A stretch of 64,000 nucleotides of DNA from positions 1 to 64,000 of the forward strand of contig SMDE01000001.1 of the NCBI GenBank assembly GCA_004346725.1, in the 5' to 3' direction. The DNA is from Phytobacter diazotrophicus. GTDB lineage: Bacteria > Pseudomonadota > Gammaproteobacteria > Enterobacterales > Enterobacteriaceae. The notes under the pieces are model-generated. The model was not told the origin of the DNA. It did not search any database and saw nothing but the letters and a program-made list of their open reading frames with translations. Position 1 is the stretch's first letter, and every line of letters starts with the position of its first letter. The translations under genes were made by a program, and so were the position numbers. This document shows, one piece after another, positions 62,033 to 64,000 of this stretch.

Positions 62033-62647
62033 TTACACCGCATAGCGTCCCGGGCGGTGGTTCATGGCAATAATGGAATTCAGAATCACGGCGCCCACAA
62101 TGGAGGCCGCCAGCATCGGCAGGCTCACGAAGAACAGCGATGCGGTCACAATGCAGGCATCGACCACCATCTGGAATTTACCGGCGCGGATACCGCTTTT
62201 ATCCTGCAGATAGAGCGCCAGAATATTCACGCCGCCGAGACTCGCTTTATGACGGAACAGCACCACAAAACCAATGCCGACCATGATGTTGCCAAACAGC
62301 GTGGCGTAGTAGGGGTTAAGCTGATCGAAATGGATAAAGCGCCCGTGCAGATCGGAGAACAACGACACCAGCGCCACGGCGCAGAACGTTTTCAGCGTGA
62401 ACTGCATGCCCATCCGGCGAACAGAGAGCCAGTAAAAGGGCAGGTTGATCAAAAAGAACGCCACGCCAAACGGCAGGTGAGTCGCGTAATGGATCAGAAA
62501 AGCGATACCCGCCGTACCGCCAGTGAGCGCGCCCGCCTGGCGAAACATTATCACGCCAAAAGAGATCATTAGCGTACCGAACAGCAGCGCCAGCGCATCT
62601 TCCAGCCAGGTATGAGCAAGTTTATTGGGAGTCAGGACGTTATCCAT
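62033..62647 (-). CDS. YitT-family membrane protein
   Basis: The 204-residue inner-membrane protein has five or six hydrophobic segments. The marker sequence is FGVIMFRQAGALTGGTAGIAFLI near 32-54, with GIGFVVLFRHKASLGGVNILALYLQ near 122-146, and the family is DUF161/YitT-type. It probably transports a small molecule, but no substrate is known. It is in an operon with the TyrB-like gene. The 251-bp gap to the regulator gene shows nothing beyond likely promoter sequence. Confidence 0.82.
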   Translation of the reverse strand: MDNVLTPNKLAHTWLEDALALLFGTLMISFGVIMFRQAGALTGGTAGIAFLIHYATHLPFGVAFFLINLPFYWLSVRRMGMQFTLKTFCAVALVSLFSDLHGRFIHFDQLNPYYATLFGNIMVGIGFVVLFRHKASLGGVNILALYLQDKSGIRAGKFQMVVDACIVTASLFFVSLPMLAASIVGAVILNSIIAMNHRPGRYAV

Positions 62648-62898
62648 AAGAAAGTACGATTCAACAATTGCTAAAGATAAGAAATATCCTGCAAAAACCG
62701 CACCAGATCCGCTTCCTGATGCGATTGAATGTAGGAAAAACAGGCGGCCATGTCGCTAACGTATTGATATGGCAAAAAGAGAATGTTGCGTGTTTTGTGC
62801 GTTTTCGTGCTGTTATTCGGTTGAGATGTGTATTTTTGTCTCACCGGATACATTAATTAACCGATTGATTGCACCAAAATAAGGCGCGTTGCCCTGTC

Positions 62899-63378
62899 TT
62901 AGGGCGCAAGACTACTACCCGGCATCAACTGGCCATTCTCTTTCAGGCGGTTAAGGACAACCGAGGTTTTCAAATGAGCGACCCCTTTATTTTGCGCCAG
63001 AATATGGCTGATTAAATGGCTCAGGCCTGGCAAATCCGGCACGGCTACCCTGAGCAGGTAATCGGCATCGCCCGTGGTTTTCCAGGCATCCAGAATCGCG
63101 TCCACTTCGCTCACCATCTGGTGGAAACTTTCCACATACTCCTGCGTGTGGTTTAAAAGACGCACCTCAATCAGACCCAGCATCTCGCGCCCGGCGGCAT
63201 CCGGTGCAAGCCGCGCATGGTAGCCCAGAATCAGTTGCGCCTGCTCCAGCGCGATACGACGCCGTGAACACTGGGAAGCAGAAAGGCCGATGAGATCGCT
63301 CAGCTCCTGGTTAGTTAAACGGCCATTGGCCTGCAACAAGGTGAGGATTTTCAGATCAAAGTCGTCGATGTTATACAT
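62899..63378 (-). CDS. Lrp/AsnC-family transcriptional regulator
   Basis: The 159-residue protein from the ATG at 63378 has an N-terminal helix-turn-helix (DFDLKILTLLQANGRLTNQE, then IGLSASQCSRRR) and a C-terminal RAM ligand domain (about 65-145; AWKTTGDADYLLRVAVPD). Such regulators sense amino acids, so it is the natural candidate to control the permease, the YitT/TyrB-like pair or both. A TTG three codons upstream is a poorer start; no strong Shine-Dalgarno is visible. A short GCCCT/AGGGC hairpin overlaps the stop codon. Confidence 0.9.
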   Translation of the reverse strand: MYNIDDFDLKILTLLQANGRLTNQELSDLIGLSASQCSRRRIALEQAQLILGYHARLAPDAAGREMLGLIEVRLLNHTQEYVESFHQMVSEVDAILDAWKTTGDADYLLRVAVPDLPGLSHLISHILAQNKGVAHLKTSVVLNRLKENGQLMPGSSLAP

Positions 63379-63713
63379 GTGCGCCAATACCGGAACGAAA
63401 GAGTGGCTACCAGACTAACAGCTTTTTTGATGACGAGAAGCCTGACGGCGCTGCGCTTTTTTGCGCTGCACCAAAACGGTTCGATTTCATGCATGCAGAG
63501 GCTGTTTTTCTCATACATCGTGCGATTTAAGCGTATTTATTGCGCGAAGTTGCTGAAAATTCAATCGCCGCGCTCAAGCTGTGGATGTGACTGGAAATTT
63601 ATATCTCCCGCTTATTCAGATAGTTAGCCTGCCATTGTCGTGTTCTCCCCGCTGGCTGGCCTGAAAGTTGCTCTGGCCGAAGGTGACGTTTACAGACAGG
63701 GGAGAGGTCAGAG
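63379..63713. other. Divergent promoter region of regulator and permease
   Basis: This 335-bp gap contains no gene. Two close direct copies of GCGCTGC occur at about 63448-63473 around a T-run. Just before the permease start, GGGGAGAGGTCAGAG gives a purine-rich ribosome site. No operator can be assigned by eye. Confidence 0.4.
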
Positions 63714-64000
63714 GTGGCAGCACAACACACTAACGAATTAAAACGCGGGTTAAAAAACCGTCATATCCAGTTGATTGCGCTCGGTGGGGCCGTAGGCACC
63801 GGGCTTTTTTTGGGCATTGCGCAGACCATTCGCATGGCCGGGCCGTCCGTACTGTTGGGGTACGCCATCGCCGGGGTGATTGCTTTTTTCATTATGCGCC
63901 AGCTCGGTGAAATGGTGGTTGAAGAGCCAGTGGCGGGCTCTTTCAGCCATTTTGCCAACCGCTACTGGGGACCTTTTGCCGGATTTATGTCCGGCTGGAA
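63714..64000 (+). CDS. AroP/PheP-like aromatic amino acid permease, 5' part
   Basis: The gene is cut by the window end; 95 codons and part of a 96th remain. From the GTG at 63714 the protein shows ELKRGLKNRHIQLIALGG, GTGLFLGIAQTIRMAGP and MRQLGEMVVEEPVAGSFSHF, the APC-superfamily signature shared by AroP and PheP. It probably imports phenylalanine, tyrosine or tryptophan with protons, which fits the aromatic-type aminotransferase nearby. The divergent Lrp-type gene is its likely regulator. Which of AroP or PheP it is closer to cannot be settled from this part. Confidence 0.88.
   Translation, partial: MAAQHTNELKRGLKNRHIQLIALGGAVGTGLFLGIAQTIRMAGPSVLLGYAIAGVIAFFIMRQLGEMVVEEPVAGSFSHFANRYWGPFAGFMSGW

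Overview
The window is chromosomal DNA of an enterobacterium. About 50 kb follows the gene order of the Escherichia coli K-12 argG to ygjR segment, and most proteins are close to E. coli in sequence and length (RimP 150, NusA 495, PNPase 711, UxaC 470 residues). Three ERIC elements and REP-like palindromes also point to Enterobacteriaceae. The genus cannot be fixed from the sequence; a relative of Citrobacter, Enterobacter or Escherichia fits. Gene names rest on remembered family sequences and synteny; no database search was possible.

Layout, left to right. (1) 0.2-16 kb, translation and RNA block: argG (leftward), then metY initiator tRNA, rimP, nusA, infB, rbfA, truB, rpsO, pnp, nlpI, the 26-codon yrbN, deaD, and the tryptophan permease mtr. 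(2) 16-28 kb: yhbW, ubiV and ubiU with ubiT across a divergent promoter (anaerobic ubiquinone synthesis), yhbS, yhbQ, yhbP, yhbO, yraR, yraQ, dolP, diaA, yraN, lpoA, rsmI. (3) 28-35 kb: galactarate catabolism (garD, then garP-L-R-K) and RNase P RNA (rnpB). The aga and yra clusters that lie here in E. coli are absent and a 60-codon agaR tail marks the scar. (4) 35-42.6 kb: a SnoaL-like gene where E. coli has tdc genes, then yhaL, yhaK, yhaJ, yhaH, yqjG, yqjF, yqjK, yqjE, yqjD, yqjC, mzrA, yqjA. (5) 42.9-53 kb: hexuronate catabolism (exuR, exuT, uxaC, uxaA), ygjV, sstT, alx with its Mn/pH riboswitch, ygjR.

(6) 53.2-64 kb is the accessory part, placed where E. coli continues with ygjQ. It encodes a PLP aminotransferase and, divergently, a MetQ-N-I type ABC importer whose binding protein has no cysteine, a short second-type LuxS, a short-chain dehydrogenase and a BisC-like molybdoenzyme. 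Facing these is a leftward YitT-family membrane protein and TyrB-like aminotransferase pair, followed by an AsnC/Lrp regulator divergent from an AroP/PheP-like permease cut by the window end. My inference is that this region imports and processes a sulfur amino acid or its oxidised or ribosyl derivative, with transamination of methionine or aromatic amino acids. Its substrates are unknown and it is the best candidate here for an undescribed system.

The other notable signals are non-coding: an ERIC-end relic apparently forming a helix of the alx riboswitch, full ERICs inside three transcripts, and two different 130-143 bp palindromic elements that exactly fill intergenic gaps.
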